NCBI GenBank assembly: GCA_031551485.1
Contig: JAVBNO010000065.1
Coordinates: forward strand, 1 to 51,003
Direction of reading: 5' to 3'
Length of the DNA stretch: 51,003 nt
Source: JAVBNO01 sp031551485
GTDB taxonomy: Bacteria > Bacillota > Clostridia > Oscillospirales > Ruminococcaceae
Below the pieces are notes generated by a model. It worked only from the letters and a program-made list of their open reading frames with translations, was not told the DNA's origin and did not search any database. This document shows positions 19,146-26,705 of the stretch, in pieces. The translations under genes and the position numbers were made by a program. Every line of letters starts with the position of its first letter. Within the stretch, counting starts at the first letter, position 1.

Positions 19146-19250
19146 AAGCTGCCGGCTGAGCAGACAATTATTGCGTGCATGCTGCCCGGTGCAGTTGTCG
19201 GCAAGCTTGTAGGCTGGCATAATATGTATCCATATGCAATTTATGCATTA

Positions 19251-19560
19251 CAAAAGGGATAATTGTGGGAGAATATACGGATTATATGCAGATACAATGT
19301 ATTTTTATACGAATTTACGCTTGTGAATAACGCTCTTTACGGCCATTTGATTCTCGAGTCGCTTTTGCGATGCAAAGCAATAAATTACAAATGTCATGTT
19401 TTCTTTATTGGTAATGTTCAAATTGAGAATACAGATAATGGGTGTTTTGTAGAAAGTAGCTAAAATAAAGCGACAGCTATTTTTGTATATCATTCATATT
19501 TTTTTTATAAATAAATTAATTTATAAGTGCATAATAACAACAAAAAGGACGATTATGGGC
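19251..19560. other. AT-rich intergenic island
   Basis: About 300 bp clearly richer in A and T than the surrounding genes. It has an inverted repeat TTATAAAT/ATTTATAA near 19506-19530 and a weak TAGCT...AGCTATTTTT hairpin near 19458-19485. Short open frames (such as 19263-19463) have no RBS or recognisable product. Possibly the remnant of a transferred segment. Confidence 0.5.
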
Positions 19561-19604
19561 GCACAAGACCATTTTCCGGCGCTTTTTTGCAAGGGCTTTG
19601 TTTC

Positions 19605-19633
19605 TTGACAATGGAGGCGGATTTCACTATAAT
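19605..19633 (+). promoter_or_regulatory. Promoter of the G5/3D-domain gene
   Basis: Perfect TTGACA, 17-bp spacer, perfect TATAAT. Transcription would start near 19640, giving a 5' leader of about 177 nt. Confidence 0.88.
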
Positions 19634-19639
19634 GGCAAC

Positions 19640-19816
19640 AAATTTTGGCACTTTGCCTGCATTGCGGAAATTCATACGGCTTTTATACAGCGGCGATCAG
19701 CAGTGTCCAAAAAGTGCAGCTCTGGGGCGCAAAGGCGCGGGGGCTGGCACAAACAAATGCCATTTGGCTGTCACGGGGAAGGTGGCGCCGTATGGCAGGG
19801 GAGAAAGGAAACATAT
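19640..19816 (+). promoter_or_regulatory. Long structured 5' leader, candidate cis-regulatory RNA
   Basis: Two consecutive strong hairpins precede the RBS. One is at 19714-19750 (GTGC/GCAC and AGCTC/GGGCT with tip GCGC-AAAG-GCGC). The other is at 19758-19797 (TGCCAT/ATGGCA and GGC/GCC). Genes with 3D domains are often riboswitch-controlled in Firmicutes (c-di-AMP class), but I cannot find that consensus here. The class is unassigned. Confidence 0.5.
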
Positions 19817-20869
19817 ATGAGACAAATACTAAAAAAGATTTCTGCAGTGGCAAAGTTTTTTGCCGGCAGAACTTTTGCGGTAGGTTTGTTGTCAGTGGTG
19901 TTGGCGGCAGTGATCTTTACGATTACAACCGCCAGTCGCACAGTTTATATTGTTGACGGCAACGAGGCATCCATTCATCATACACTCCAGGTGGATCCGC
20001 AGAAGATTTTGGCGGGCGCGGGCATCAGCACCGCCCCCTATGACAAAGTGGTTTATACCACAGCATCTCCGGCGTTGGCGGAGATGCAGGTAGCCCGGGG
20101 TTTTCAGGTAACCCTTACAGTGGACCGGCGCAGTCAAACCCACATGGTGACCTCCGGCACCGTGAAAGATCTTTTGGCTCAGGCAAAAGTTCAGGTCGAT
20201 TTGGACGATATGATCAACGAGCCATTAAACAAACCGCTGGAAGAAAATGATGAGATCATTGTCAAACGGGTGATGTATGTAGACGAAGAGGTGGACGAAG
20301 TCATCCCCTTCGAGCGGGAGGAACGGTACACCAGCTTGCTGCGCAACGAAAGACGGCGCACTCTGTATACGGGCCAGGTAGGCTATTCAACCAGCACCTT
20401 TAAAGTGCTTTATGTTGACGGCGTTGAGCAGTCCCGGGAGCTTTTGGGTGTGCGCACCAGCAAGGTGCCGGTCACCGAAGTGACACTCGTGGGCGACAAT
20501 ACGGCCGCCATCTCAAAGCTTGATTTCAGCGACGAATTTCCCCTTAATGAAAATGGTGTTCCCACCCAATACAAAGAGGTGCTGACCAACCAGGCGGCTA
20601 CCGGGTACTACGCCCGCCCGGGCGCTTGGGGTGCATCCGGCAACTTTTTGTCCGCCGGTCATGTGGCGGTGCGCGCCGAGCAGATTCCCTACAATACAAA
20701 GATGTATATCGCTTCCCCCGATGGCAGCTTTGTGTACGGCTATGCGGTCGCATCGGACACCGGCACCGGTTTGCTAGCCAATATGATTGATGTGGATTTA
20801 TTCTATGAAAGCTTCTTAGAAAGCGCCCTTAACGGGCGACGCAATGTGAATATCTATATTTTGGAGTAA
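19817..20869 (+). CDS. Membrane-anchored cell-wall protein with DUF348, G5 and 3D domains
   Basis: 350 residues from ATG 19817 (GAAAGGA upstream). The open frame extends to 19598, but that part covers the promoter. A basic N-terminus and one hydrophobic segment (about 20-45) export and anchor it. A DUF348-like region (VYIVDGNEASIHHTL, TVDRRSQTHMVTSGTVKDLL), a G5 domain (EEVDEVIPFEREERYTSLLRNERRRTLYTGQVG...) and a C-terminal 3D domain follow (AGHVAVRAEQIPYNTKMYI, YGYAVASDTGTG, MIDVDLFYES), with the conserved aspartates kept. The layout is that of YabE/Rpf2-type wall-remodelling proteins; 3D domains resemble the lytic transglycosylase MltA fold. It probably cleaves or binds peptidoglycan. Monocistronic. 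Confidence 0.92.
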   Translation: MRQILKKISAVAKFFAGRTFAVGLLSVVLAAVIFTITTASRTVYIVDGNEASIHHTLQVDPQKILAGAGISTAPYDKVVYTTASPALAEMQVARGFQVTLTVDRRSQTHMVTSGTVKDLLAQAKVQVDLDDMINEPLNKPLEENDEIIVKRVMYVDEEVDEVIPFEREERYTSLLRNERRRTLYTGQVGYSTSTFKVLYVDGVEQSRELLGVRTSKVPVTEVTLVGDNTAAISKLDFSDEFPLNENGVPTQYKEVLTNQAATGYYARPGAWGASGNFLSAGHVAVRAEQIPYNTKMYIASPDGSFVYGYAVASDTGTGLLANMIDVDLFYESFLESALNGRRNVNIYILE

Positions 20870-20883
20870 GAATTGCATGGTGA

Positions 20884-20917
20884 GGGGAGCTTCTGCTTTT
20901 GGGCGGAGGCTCCTTTT
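20884..20917 (+). terminator. Intrinsic terminator of the 3D-domain gene
   Basis: Stem GGAGC.../...GCTCC with an internal loop, followed by TTTTTATTTT. Confidence 0.75.
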
Positions 20918-20945
20918 TATTTTGTCTTTCTTACCCGCTTGCATA

Positions 20946-20979
20946 TTGTATTGTGTTTTTGATTGTGGGATAATATAAA
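20946..20979 (+). promoter_or_regulatory. Putative hflX promoter(s)
   Basis: Two overlapping options, each with a 17-bp spacer: TTGTAT/GATAAT (20946-20974) and TTGTGT/TATAAA (20951-20979). Either would give a short leader to the TTG start at 21006. Confidence 0.55.
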
Positions 20980-21005
20980 ACGGAAAAAAGAAAGGGGGCG
21001 CGTCC

Positions 21006-22256
21006 TTGTATTACGAGCAGGAAGCAGAATCCCAGCGGGCCGTATTGGCCGCTGTGGATTTAAATGAATACGACATGGAAGCCTCTTTGGATGAGCTGGA
21101 GGAGCTGGCCAAAACGGCCGGCGCCGTGGTGGTGGGGCGGGTGACCCAAAAGCGGGATACGGCTGATGTAGCCACCTGTATGGGCGAAGGCAAGCTGGAG
21201 GAACTGAAAGTATTTTGCGAAAACAATGAAGTAGAGCTTGTCATTTTCGACTGTGAACTGTCCCCCAGCCAGCTGCGCAATTTGGAAAAGCTGCTGGATC
21301 GTTCGGTCATTGACCGGACGATGCTCATTTTGGATATTTTTGCCTCCCAGGCCAAAAGCAGCGAGGGCAAGCTCCAGGTGCAGCTGGCCCAGCTGCGGTA
21401 CCGGCTGCCCCGGCTGCAGGGGTTGGGGCTTTCGCTGTCCCGGATGGGCGGCGGTGGCGGTATCGGCACCCGGCGCGGCCCCGGCGAAACCAAGCTGGAG
21501 ACCGACCGGCGGCATGTCCGGCGGCAAATTACCGCCCTTTCCGCCCAGCTCAAGGAGCTGGAGGAGCGGCGGCAGCGGCTGCGGCAGCGGCGGCGTAAAG
21601 ATGAAGTGACCACAGTGGCAATTGTGGGCTACACCAATGTGGGCAAATCGACGTTGATGGAAACGCTGACCCAGGCCGGAGTGCTGATTGCCGACAAACT
21701 GTTTGCCACGCTGGACCCCACCTCCCGGGCGCTTTTGCTGCCGGACGGGCGGGAAGTCATGCTCGTTGATACGGTGGGTTTTGTGCGGCGGTTGCCCCAC
21801 CATTTGGTGGAGGCGTTTAAGTCGACGCTGGAGGAAGCGGTGTTTGCCGACTTGCTGCTGAATGTCTGCGACGCCAGCAGCCCGGAATGGGAGATACAGG
21901 CGGAGGTGACACGCCAGCTTTGCGCCGAGCTTGGGGTGACCGACACGCCTATGATTACCGTACTGAACAAATGCGACAAATTACCTGATTTGCCGGAGGT
22001 GCTGGGGCAGCTGACAGTGGCCATTTCGGCCAAAACCGGCGAAGGGCTGCCGGCGCTTTTGGAGGCTGTGGCCCGGGCGCTCCCGCCCACCCAGCGGCGG
22101 CTGCGGTTGCTGCTGCCGTATCAGCAATCCGGCCTTGCGGAACAAATTGAGGCCGGGGGCAAAATCTTTGCCCGGGATTATACCGAAGAGGGCATTTTGC
22201 TGGATGCGCTGGTGGAAAACCGGCTTCTTCATAAAGTGGAAAAATTTATACAATAA
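21006..22256 (+). CDS. hflX: GTPase HflX
   Basis: 416 residues. HflX is a ribosome-associated GTPase that splits stalled or heat-damaged ribosomes. The N-terminal HflX domain (RAVLAAVDL...) ends in the glycine-rich loop MGGGGGIGTRRGPGETKLE (about 148-165). A coiled-coil arm rich in Arg/Glu follows (170-198), then the G domain with G1 GYTNVGKST (208-216), G3 DTVGFVRRLP, G4 NKCD and a C-terminal beta domain. The start is TTG with AAAGGGGG upstream; the first ATG would delete the first strand. AEC permease and ttcA-family genes follow on the same strand within 40-60 nt and may be co-transcribed. Confidence 0.95.
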   Translation: MYYEQEAESQRAVLAAVDLNEYDMEASLDELEELAKTAGAVVVGRVTQKRDTADVATCMGEGKLEELKVFCENNEVELVIFDCELSPSQLRNLEKLLDRSVIDRTMLILDIFASQAKSSEGKLQVQLAQLRYRLPRLQGLGLSLSRMGGGGGIGTRRGPGETKLETDRRHVRRQITALSAQLKELEERRQRLRQRRRKDEVTTVAIVGYTNVGKSTLMETLTQAGVLIADKLFATLDPTSRALLLPDGREVMLVDTVGFVRRLPHHLVEAFKSTLEEAVFADLLLNVCDASSPEWEIQAEVTRQLCAELGVTDTPMITVLNKCDKLPDLPEVLGQLTVAISAKTGEGLPALLEAVARALPPTQRRLRLLLPYQQSGLAEQIEAGGKIFARDYTEEGILLDALVENRLLHKVEKFIQ

Positions 22257-22292
22257 GTATAATGAGACAGATTCATACAAGAAGGTGTTTTT

Positions 22293-23243
22293 TTGGAGTT
22301 GGCACTGCGTGTGGCGCAGCAGGTAAGCGTTATTTTCTTATTGTGCCTTGTGGGTATTATCTGTGAACGCAAGGGCATTCTGGACATTCCAATTGCCAAG
22401 CGGATGACTGACCTTGTGCTGATGATGGTCTTTCCCTTTGTGCTGGTCTCGGCTTTTCAGCTGCCCTTTACCAACGATATGCTGCCAGAGATGCTGCTGG
22501 CGTTGGGGCTGGCGGTTGTCTACCATCTTATGGCGGGTCTGCTGGTTCGGATGGCTGTGCGGCCGGGCGTTTCCCCCAAAGCCGACGACCAGGTGGGGGT
22601 GGAGCGTTTCGGTGCGGCCTACTCCAACTGCGGATTTATGGGGCTGCCCCTTTTAACAGCGGTGCTGGGGGAAAAAGGCTTTTTCTACGGCGCTTTGTTT
22701 TTAGGTGTTTTTGCCGTTTCCCACTGGACAGACGGCTATAAGATTGTGACCGGAGAGAAACACATTCATTTGAAGCAGGCGTTTTTCAATCCGGGATGCA
22801 TTGGCCTGGGCATCGGCCTTTTGCTTTTTGTGTTGCGCATCCAGTTACCCATTCCACTTTTGGATTTTACCAAGAACATGGCCTCTCTCAATACGCCGGT
22901 GGGCATGATCATTACAGGTGTCTTTTTGTCCCGGATCACCCCCCGGTCGGTGGTGGGGGACAAACGGGTGGTCTGGGTTGTCTGTCTGCGCAACGTGCTG
23001 CTGCCGGCCTTGATGCTGGTGCTGATTTGGGTGTGCCGCGTGCCCTCCTGGTTTCCGGCGGCCGGCGGTGTGGCTTTGGGCAATCTTTTGTCCTGCGGCT
23101 GTGCCAGCGGCATCAACACCATTTTGTTTGGACAAAAATTTGGGGGCGACGGCCACCACGGCGCCAAAGTGGTGGCGCTTTCCACCGTGCTGTCCATCCT
23201 CACGCTGCCGCTGCTGGTTTATATTGCGCAGCTGGTTTTATAA
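22293..23243 (+). CDS. AEC-family (auxin efflux carrier-like) permease
   Basis: 316 residues with about ten hydrophobic segments in two halves. The GAAYSNCGFMGLPLLTAVLGEKGFFYGALF segment after the central loop is typical of AEC transporters: small residues, an Asn-Cys-Gly-Phe-Met-Gly-Leu-Pro stretch, and the counterpart SLNTPVGMIITG in the second half. Bacterial members move malate, malonate or other small organic acids; the substrate cannot be read from sequence. TTG start with AAGGTG upstream. It lies between hflX and the TtcA-family gene without an obvious functional tie. Confidence 0.9.
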   Translation: MELALRVAQQVSVIFLLCLVGIICERKGILDIPIAKRMTDLVLMMVFPFVLVSAFQLPFTNDMLPEMLLALGLAVVYHLMAGLLVRMAVRPGVSPKADDQVGVERFGAAYSNCGFMGLPLLTAVLGEKGFFYGALFLGVFAVSHWTDGYKIVTGEKHIHLKQAFFNPGCIGLGIGLLLFVLRIQLPIPLLDFTKNMASLNTPVGMIITGVFLSRITPRSVVGDKRVVWVVCLRNVLLPALMLVLIWVCRVPSWFPAAGGVALGNLLSCGCASGINTILFGQKFGGDGHHGAKVVALSTVLSILTLPLLVYIAQLVL

Positions 23244-23298
23244 TTCATATGAACGATCTGCTGCCCGCTGGGGCGGACGGAGATAAAGAAGGATATTT

Positions 23299-24009
23299 AT
23301 GCAGAAAATTGCGGGTTATATGCGCCGCGCCATCACTCATTACCATATGATAAAAGACGGCGATACAGTGGCTGTCGGGGTAAGCGGTGGTAAAGATTCA
23401 GTGGCACTGCTATGCGGGCTTGTGAAGCTGCGGGATTTTATCGGCATCGATTATTGTGTGAAAGCCATTACGCTGGATCCGTGTTTTGGCGGCCAGCGAC
23501 AAGATTATTCGCCTATCGAAGCTTTGTGCCGAGACCTGGGGGTGGAATATCTTGTCAAGCCCACAAACATCGGCGAGATTGTGTTCGATTTGCGCAAAGA
23601 AGAAAACCCTTGCAGCCTTTGCGCCCGCATGCGGCGTGGGGCGCTGCATGACGCCGCCAAGCTGATGGGCTGCAACGTGGTGGCGCTGGGGCACCATTAT
23701 GACGACGCCGTGGAAACCTTTATGATGAACTTGTTTAACGAAGGGCGCATCGGCTGCTTTTCACCGGTGACCTATATGTCCCGCAAGGATATTACGGTCA
23801 TCCGGCCCCTTGTGTTTGCGCCGGAAAAAGAAGTCCGCCGGGCGGTGCGCCAAAAGGGCCTGCCGGTGGTCAAAAGCATTTGCCCGGCGGATAAGGCCAC
23901 CAACCGGCAAAAGACCAAGGAATTTTTACAGGCGCTGGAGCAGGAGGACAAAGGCATTACCAAGCGGATTTTCGGCGCGATTCAGCGGGGGCATATCGAC
24001 GGCTGGTGA
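23299..24009 (+). CDS. ttcA: TtcA-family tRNA 2-thiocytidine synthetase
   Basis: 236 residues. PP-loop ATPase with SGGKDS at 29-34. The Fe-S ligands of TtcA can all be seen: C105 and C108 in PCSLCARMRRG, and C195 in KSICPADK. GHHYDDAVETFMMNL is the second conserved block. TtcA adds sulfur to C32 of certain tRNAs using ATP and an Fe-S cluster. The protein is shorter than E. coli TtcA, as is usual for clostridial homologues, so the exact tRNA target is inferred. RBS GAAGGA before the ATG. A strong terminator follows at 24082. Confidence 0.85.
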   Translation: MQKIAGYMRRAITHYHMIKDGDTVAVGVSGGKDSVALLCGLVKLRDFIGIDYCVKAITLDPCFGGQRQDYSPIEALCRDLGVEYLVKPTNIGEIVFDLRKEENPCSLCARMRRGALHDAAKLMGCNVVALGHHYDDAVETFMMNLFNEGRIGCFSPVTYMSRKDITVIRPLVFAPEKEVRRAVRQKGLPVVKSICPADKATNRQKTKEFLQALEQEDKGITKRIFGAIQRGHIDGW

Positions 24010-24081
24010 GGAAAAGCCGAATCTGTTATTTTTGCGCAGGAATAATCCCTAGGCAAAAGGACAACTTTGCTTCATAATGGA

Positions 24082-24116
24082 AACAGAGAAGGCAAACCGC
24101 CTTCTCTGTTCTTTTT
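24082..24116 (+). terminator. Intrinsic terminator between ttcA and the collagen-like cassette
   Basis: Perfect 12-bp stem AACAGAGAAGGC/GCCTTCTCTGTT, loop AAACC, then CTTTTTG. It ends only 5 nt before the RBS of the collagen-like gene. The cassette therefore either depends on read-through or uses this hairpin as an attenuator behind an unseen promoter. Confidence 0.88.
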
Positions 24117-24132
24117 GATTGAAGGAGGGTTT

Positions 24133-25212
24133 ATGAAACCAATTGATGTGCGCATCCGGTGGGATGGCCGGCATCTGATGCTTTCGGCAGGGGAAACATC
24201 CGCCGGCACCCAATACGACCACCTGGCCCGGGAGCTGGTGTTCACCCGGCCGGAGGGCTACGAGGATGACGACCTGATTTTACTGTTTGCCGACAGCGGC
24301 ACGCACTTTGCCCCTCTCAACATCCGCCAGGAGAACCGCTTTGCCATCCCCAACAGCCTGACCCAGACAGGGACGCTGTTTTTGCAGGCGGCCTTTGCCC
24401 GGGCGGGACAAGAGCTGGCCCATTCCAACACCATCACCTTTACGCTGCGGTGGTCGGTGGACAGCGGAGAAATGGCGGTGGAACCCTGGCCCGGCGCCGT
24501 GGAGGCGTTAACAGACGCCGCCTTTTGCGCTGTTGACTATGCCGGCGGCGTCCTAACATTCCACAATCTGGCCCATGAGCCATTGGTTACTGTGGAGGTA
24601 GGAGGAGGCGGCAGCGGCGCCATCGGCCTCCAGGGCCCCAAAGGCGACACAGGTACCACCGGTCCCCAGGGCCCAAAGGGTGAAAAGGGAGACACAGGTA
24701 CCACCGGTCCCCAGGGCCCCAAAGGCGACACAGGCACCACCGGCCCCAAAGGCGACACCGGCGCCACCGGACCCCAAGGCGATAAAGGCGACACAGGTAC
24801 CATCGGCCCCCAGGGCCCAAAGGGCGAAAAGGGCGATACGGGCGCCACCGGCTCCCAGGGGCTTAAGGGCGAAAAGGGCGACACGGGCGCCACCGGCCCT
24901 AAGGGAGATAGCGGGGAAGGGGCCAATTTGGCCGGTGTTGTGCGCCGGTACGCCACCGGCACCGCCATCCTGACCACCTTTGGATGGACGGCGACACCCG
25001 ACAACCGTTTTCTGCAGACCATCCCTGTTACAGGCGTCACGGCGGCCATGGACGCCAATGTAACGGTCGATGACGCCGATTGGGAGCGAATCTCCGTAAG
25101 CGGGAGCAAGGTTGTGTGTGTGGCGGGCGGCCTCCAGGTCATTACCGCCAAGCAGCCCACCTATCCGGTGGGCGTAGCCTATGAAGTCTGGGAGGTGATT
25201 GCCAATGGGTAG
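24133..25212 (+). CDS. Collagen-like fibre protein (phage tail-fibre-like)
   Basis: 359 residues from ATG 24133 (GAAGGAGG upstream). Residues 1-120 form a beta-rich N-terminal domain (MKPIDVRIRWDGRHL, ELVFTRPEGYEDDDLIL, NTITFTLRWS), similar in style to baseplate/tail-fibre attachment domains of Firmicutes phages. Residues 165-263 are 33 uninterrupted Gly-X-Y triplets dominated by GDT, GPK, GPQ and GEK, which should form a collagen triple helix. A C-terminal domain of about 95 residues follows. No signal peptide, sortase motif or membrane segment, so secretion by the normal route is not indicated. The stop overlaps the start of the Kelch gene. Read as an orphan fibre gene; phage origin is inference. 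Confidence 0.85.
   Translation: MKPIDVRIRWDGRHLMLSAGETSAGTQYDHLARELVFTRPEGYEDDDLILLFADSGTHFAPLNIRQENRFAIPNSLTQTGTLFLQAAFARAGQELAHSNTITFTLRWSVDSGEMAVEPWPGAVEALTDAAFCAVDYAGGVLTFHNLAHEPLVTVEVGGGGSGAIGLQGPKGDTGTTGPQGPKGEKGDTGTTGPQGPKGDTGTTGPKGDTGATGPQGDKGDTGTIGPQGPKGEKGDTGATGSQGLKGEKGDTGATGPKGDSGEGANLAGVVRRYATGTAILTTFGWTATPDNRFLQTIPVTGVTAAMDANVTVDDADWERISVSGSKVVCVAGGLQVITAKQPTYPVGVAYEVWEVIANG
24625..24921 (+). repeat. Collagen Gly-X-Y coding repeat
   Basis: 33 codon triplets (nine bases each), with blocks such as GGCGACACAGGTACCACCGG recurring. The DNA repetition makes length change by slippage likely. Confidence 0.9.
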
Positions 25213-26407
25213 ACTGATTGGCGGGGTATCCATGGACAAAGGTGAATGGAACATCTTTACCGGCGCAACCCCGCCCGACAAGCCGGACGGCTTATTTGTA
25301 CAAACGGCGGCGGCGCCGTCAAAAGTGCAATTTGGAAATTTTTCTGACCCTGACGGTACATGGAACACGTTGGCCAACTACCCGGTGTCCAATGGGTACC
25401 AGGGAAGCTGCGCAGTGGGTGACAAATGCTACTTTTTCGGGGGTGGCCAATTGGGCGGGGGCGGATTAGCAACCGCCTATGTGTTCGACACGCAAACGGG
25501 GGAATGGAGCACAATTAATCCCATGCCGAACGGAAGATCCTCCTTTGCCGCTTGCGCCGTCGGCACCGTGTGCTGTTGCCCCGGTGGTTGGAGCGCGTCA
25601 AAAGCTACAATTGCGCTTTTGGATGCCTACGATACCACATCTGGTTTGTGGAGCACCCTGACACCGATGCCGGCCGCCAGGCTTTATTTTGGCGCCTGTG
25701 CGGTGGGTAAGATTTGTTATTGGGCCGGTGGTATGTTAGGCAGTACATATTACAATACTTTCTACGCCTACGACACCATGTCCGGCCTGTGGAGCACCCT
25801 GACGCCCATGCCCACCGCAAGGGCTTATTTGTGGGGATGCTCCGTTGGCGCTGTCTGTTATTTTGTGGGCGGCAGAACGGCGGCCTCCACTTTTACCAAC
25901 AAGCTGGAGGCGTACGATACTGTTTCCGGCTTATGGAGTACGCTGACAGCCATGCCCACTACCAGGAGCTCCATGGTGATGTGCGCTGTCGGCGGTCTGT
26001 GTTTTGCGGCCGGCGGCAATACATCGGCCACCGCTTACACCAACAAGTTCGAAGTTTACGATACGGCGTCCGGCCTGTGGAATACCCTGACCAATATGCC
26101 TACGGCAAGGTCGTTGTGCGGCGGGTGCTCGGTTGGGACAGCCTGCTATTTCGCTGGCGGCGAGACAACGTCCACACCCGCCTATACCAACAAAATGGAA
26201 TGCTACAAGCTGGCTTATGACATTCCCCCACCCAATACCCTTGCCATTGAACCGGACAACAAAAAAAATAAAGCGCGGCTTTACAAAGACAGCCATATTG
26301 ATTTTGTATACCCTATCAAAAAAGTTTATCTGTCCGACGGCATCCGTCTCAATCCGGTGGCGGCGAAAGCCAACATAGACAACACAGGCTGGACGCCTAT
26401 TGTGTAA
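25205..26407 (+). CDS. Six-blade Kelch-repeat protein with paired cysteines
   Basis: 400 residues from ATG 25205, inside the end of the collagen-like gene, with GGAGGT 8 nt upstream: translational coupling. After a 55-residue N-terminal part come six Kelch repeats (about 58-330) with W-TL--MP--R, G-CAVG--CY--GG and YDT-SGLW. Every blade carries C-[AS]-V-G-x-x-C. The C-terminal 70 residues (NKKNKARLYKDSHIDFVYPIKKVYLSDG) look like a separate beta domain. No signal peptide. Kelch propellers bind proteins or glycans; with the collagen-like neighbour this suggests a tip or receptor-binding part of a fibre (inference). A secreted enzyme is unlikely because no catalytic motif is seen. Confidence 0.85.
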   Translation: MGRLIGGVSMDKGEWNIFTGATPPDKPDGLFVQTAAAPSKVQFGNFSDPDGTWNTLANYPVSNGYQGSCAVGDKCYFFGGGQLGGGGLATAYVFDTQTGEWSTINPMPNGRSSFAACAVGTVCCCPGGWSASKATIALLDAYDTTSGLWSTLTPMPAARLYFGACAVGKICYWAGGMLGSTYYNTFYAYDTMSGLWSTLTPMPTARAYLWGCSVGAVCYFVGGRTAASTFTNKLEAYDTVSGLWSTLTAMPTTRSSMVMCAVGGLCFAAGGNTSATAYTNKFEVYDTASGLWNTLTNMPTARSLCGGCSVGTACYFAGGETTSTPAYTNKMECYKLAYDIPPPNTLAIEPDNKKNKARLYKDSHIDFVYPIKKVYLSDGIRLNPVAAKANIDNTGWTPIV

Positions 26408-26419
26408 GGAGGATTTAAC

Positions 26420-26647
26420 ATGTATACTTATCAAGTTTTTGAGGCGAACGACCACAGCAATGCCCGGGTGGAGGCAGCGCGGCAATCCTTTGGCAAAACG
26501 GATGCGGGCTGCTATGTTATTTTGTCGAATGACCAAATGCAGTATATTCAGTTTGCCGACAATCTGCCCTATCCGGGGGAGACAATGGCACAAGCGGCGC
26601 AAAACCATATTGACGCCATGGCGGCGCAGGCAGCTGCCGGCATATAG
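26420..26647 (+). CDS. Small protein of the fibre cassette, function unknown
   Basis: 75 residues, ATG with a strong AAGGAGG 8 nt upstream, 12 nt after the Kelch gene, so the third gene of the same transcript. Begins MYTYQVFEANDHSNARVEAA, contains one Cys, and ends in an Ala/Gln-rich helix. No membrane segment or known motif. Small genes in this position are frequent after tail-fibre genes in Firmicutes phages. Confidence 0.75.
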   Translation: MYTYQVFEANDHSNARVEAARQSFGKTDAGCYVILSNDQMQYIQFADNLPYPGETMAQAAQNHIDAMAAQAAAGI

Positions 26648-26660
26648 AAGAGTAAACACA

Positions 26661-26690
26661 AAAACACCGGCCCTTTTGGGCCGGTGTTTT
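26661..26690. terminator. Bidirectional terminator between the fibre cassette and ppdK
   Basis: Perfect 13-bp stem AAAACACCGGCCC/GGGCCGGTGTTTT with loop TTTT. T-runs on both strands serve both convergent units. Confidence 0.92.
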
Positions 26691-26705
26691 GCATTTGGTC
26701 TTCTA

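Noticed and set aside
19263..19463. 66-codon frame in the AT-rich island
   Set aside because: No ribosome binding site, no recognisable product, and stop-to-stop length is not unusual.
19640..19816. Assignment of the leader as a c-di-AMP (ydaO) or c-di-GMP riboswitch
   Set aside because: GGGGCGCAAAGGC is vaguely like part of the c-di-GMP-I core, but the other conserved blocks of either class are not present by eye. Left as an unassigned structured leader.
24625..24921. CRISPR-like periodicity
   Set aside because: The repetition is codon-based Gly-X-Y coding sequence without spacers. The repeats at 43522-44060 are likewise in-frame protein repeats.
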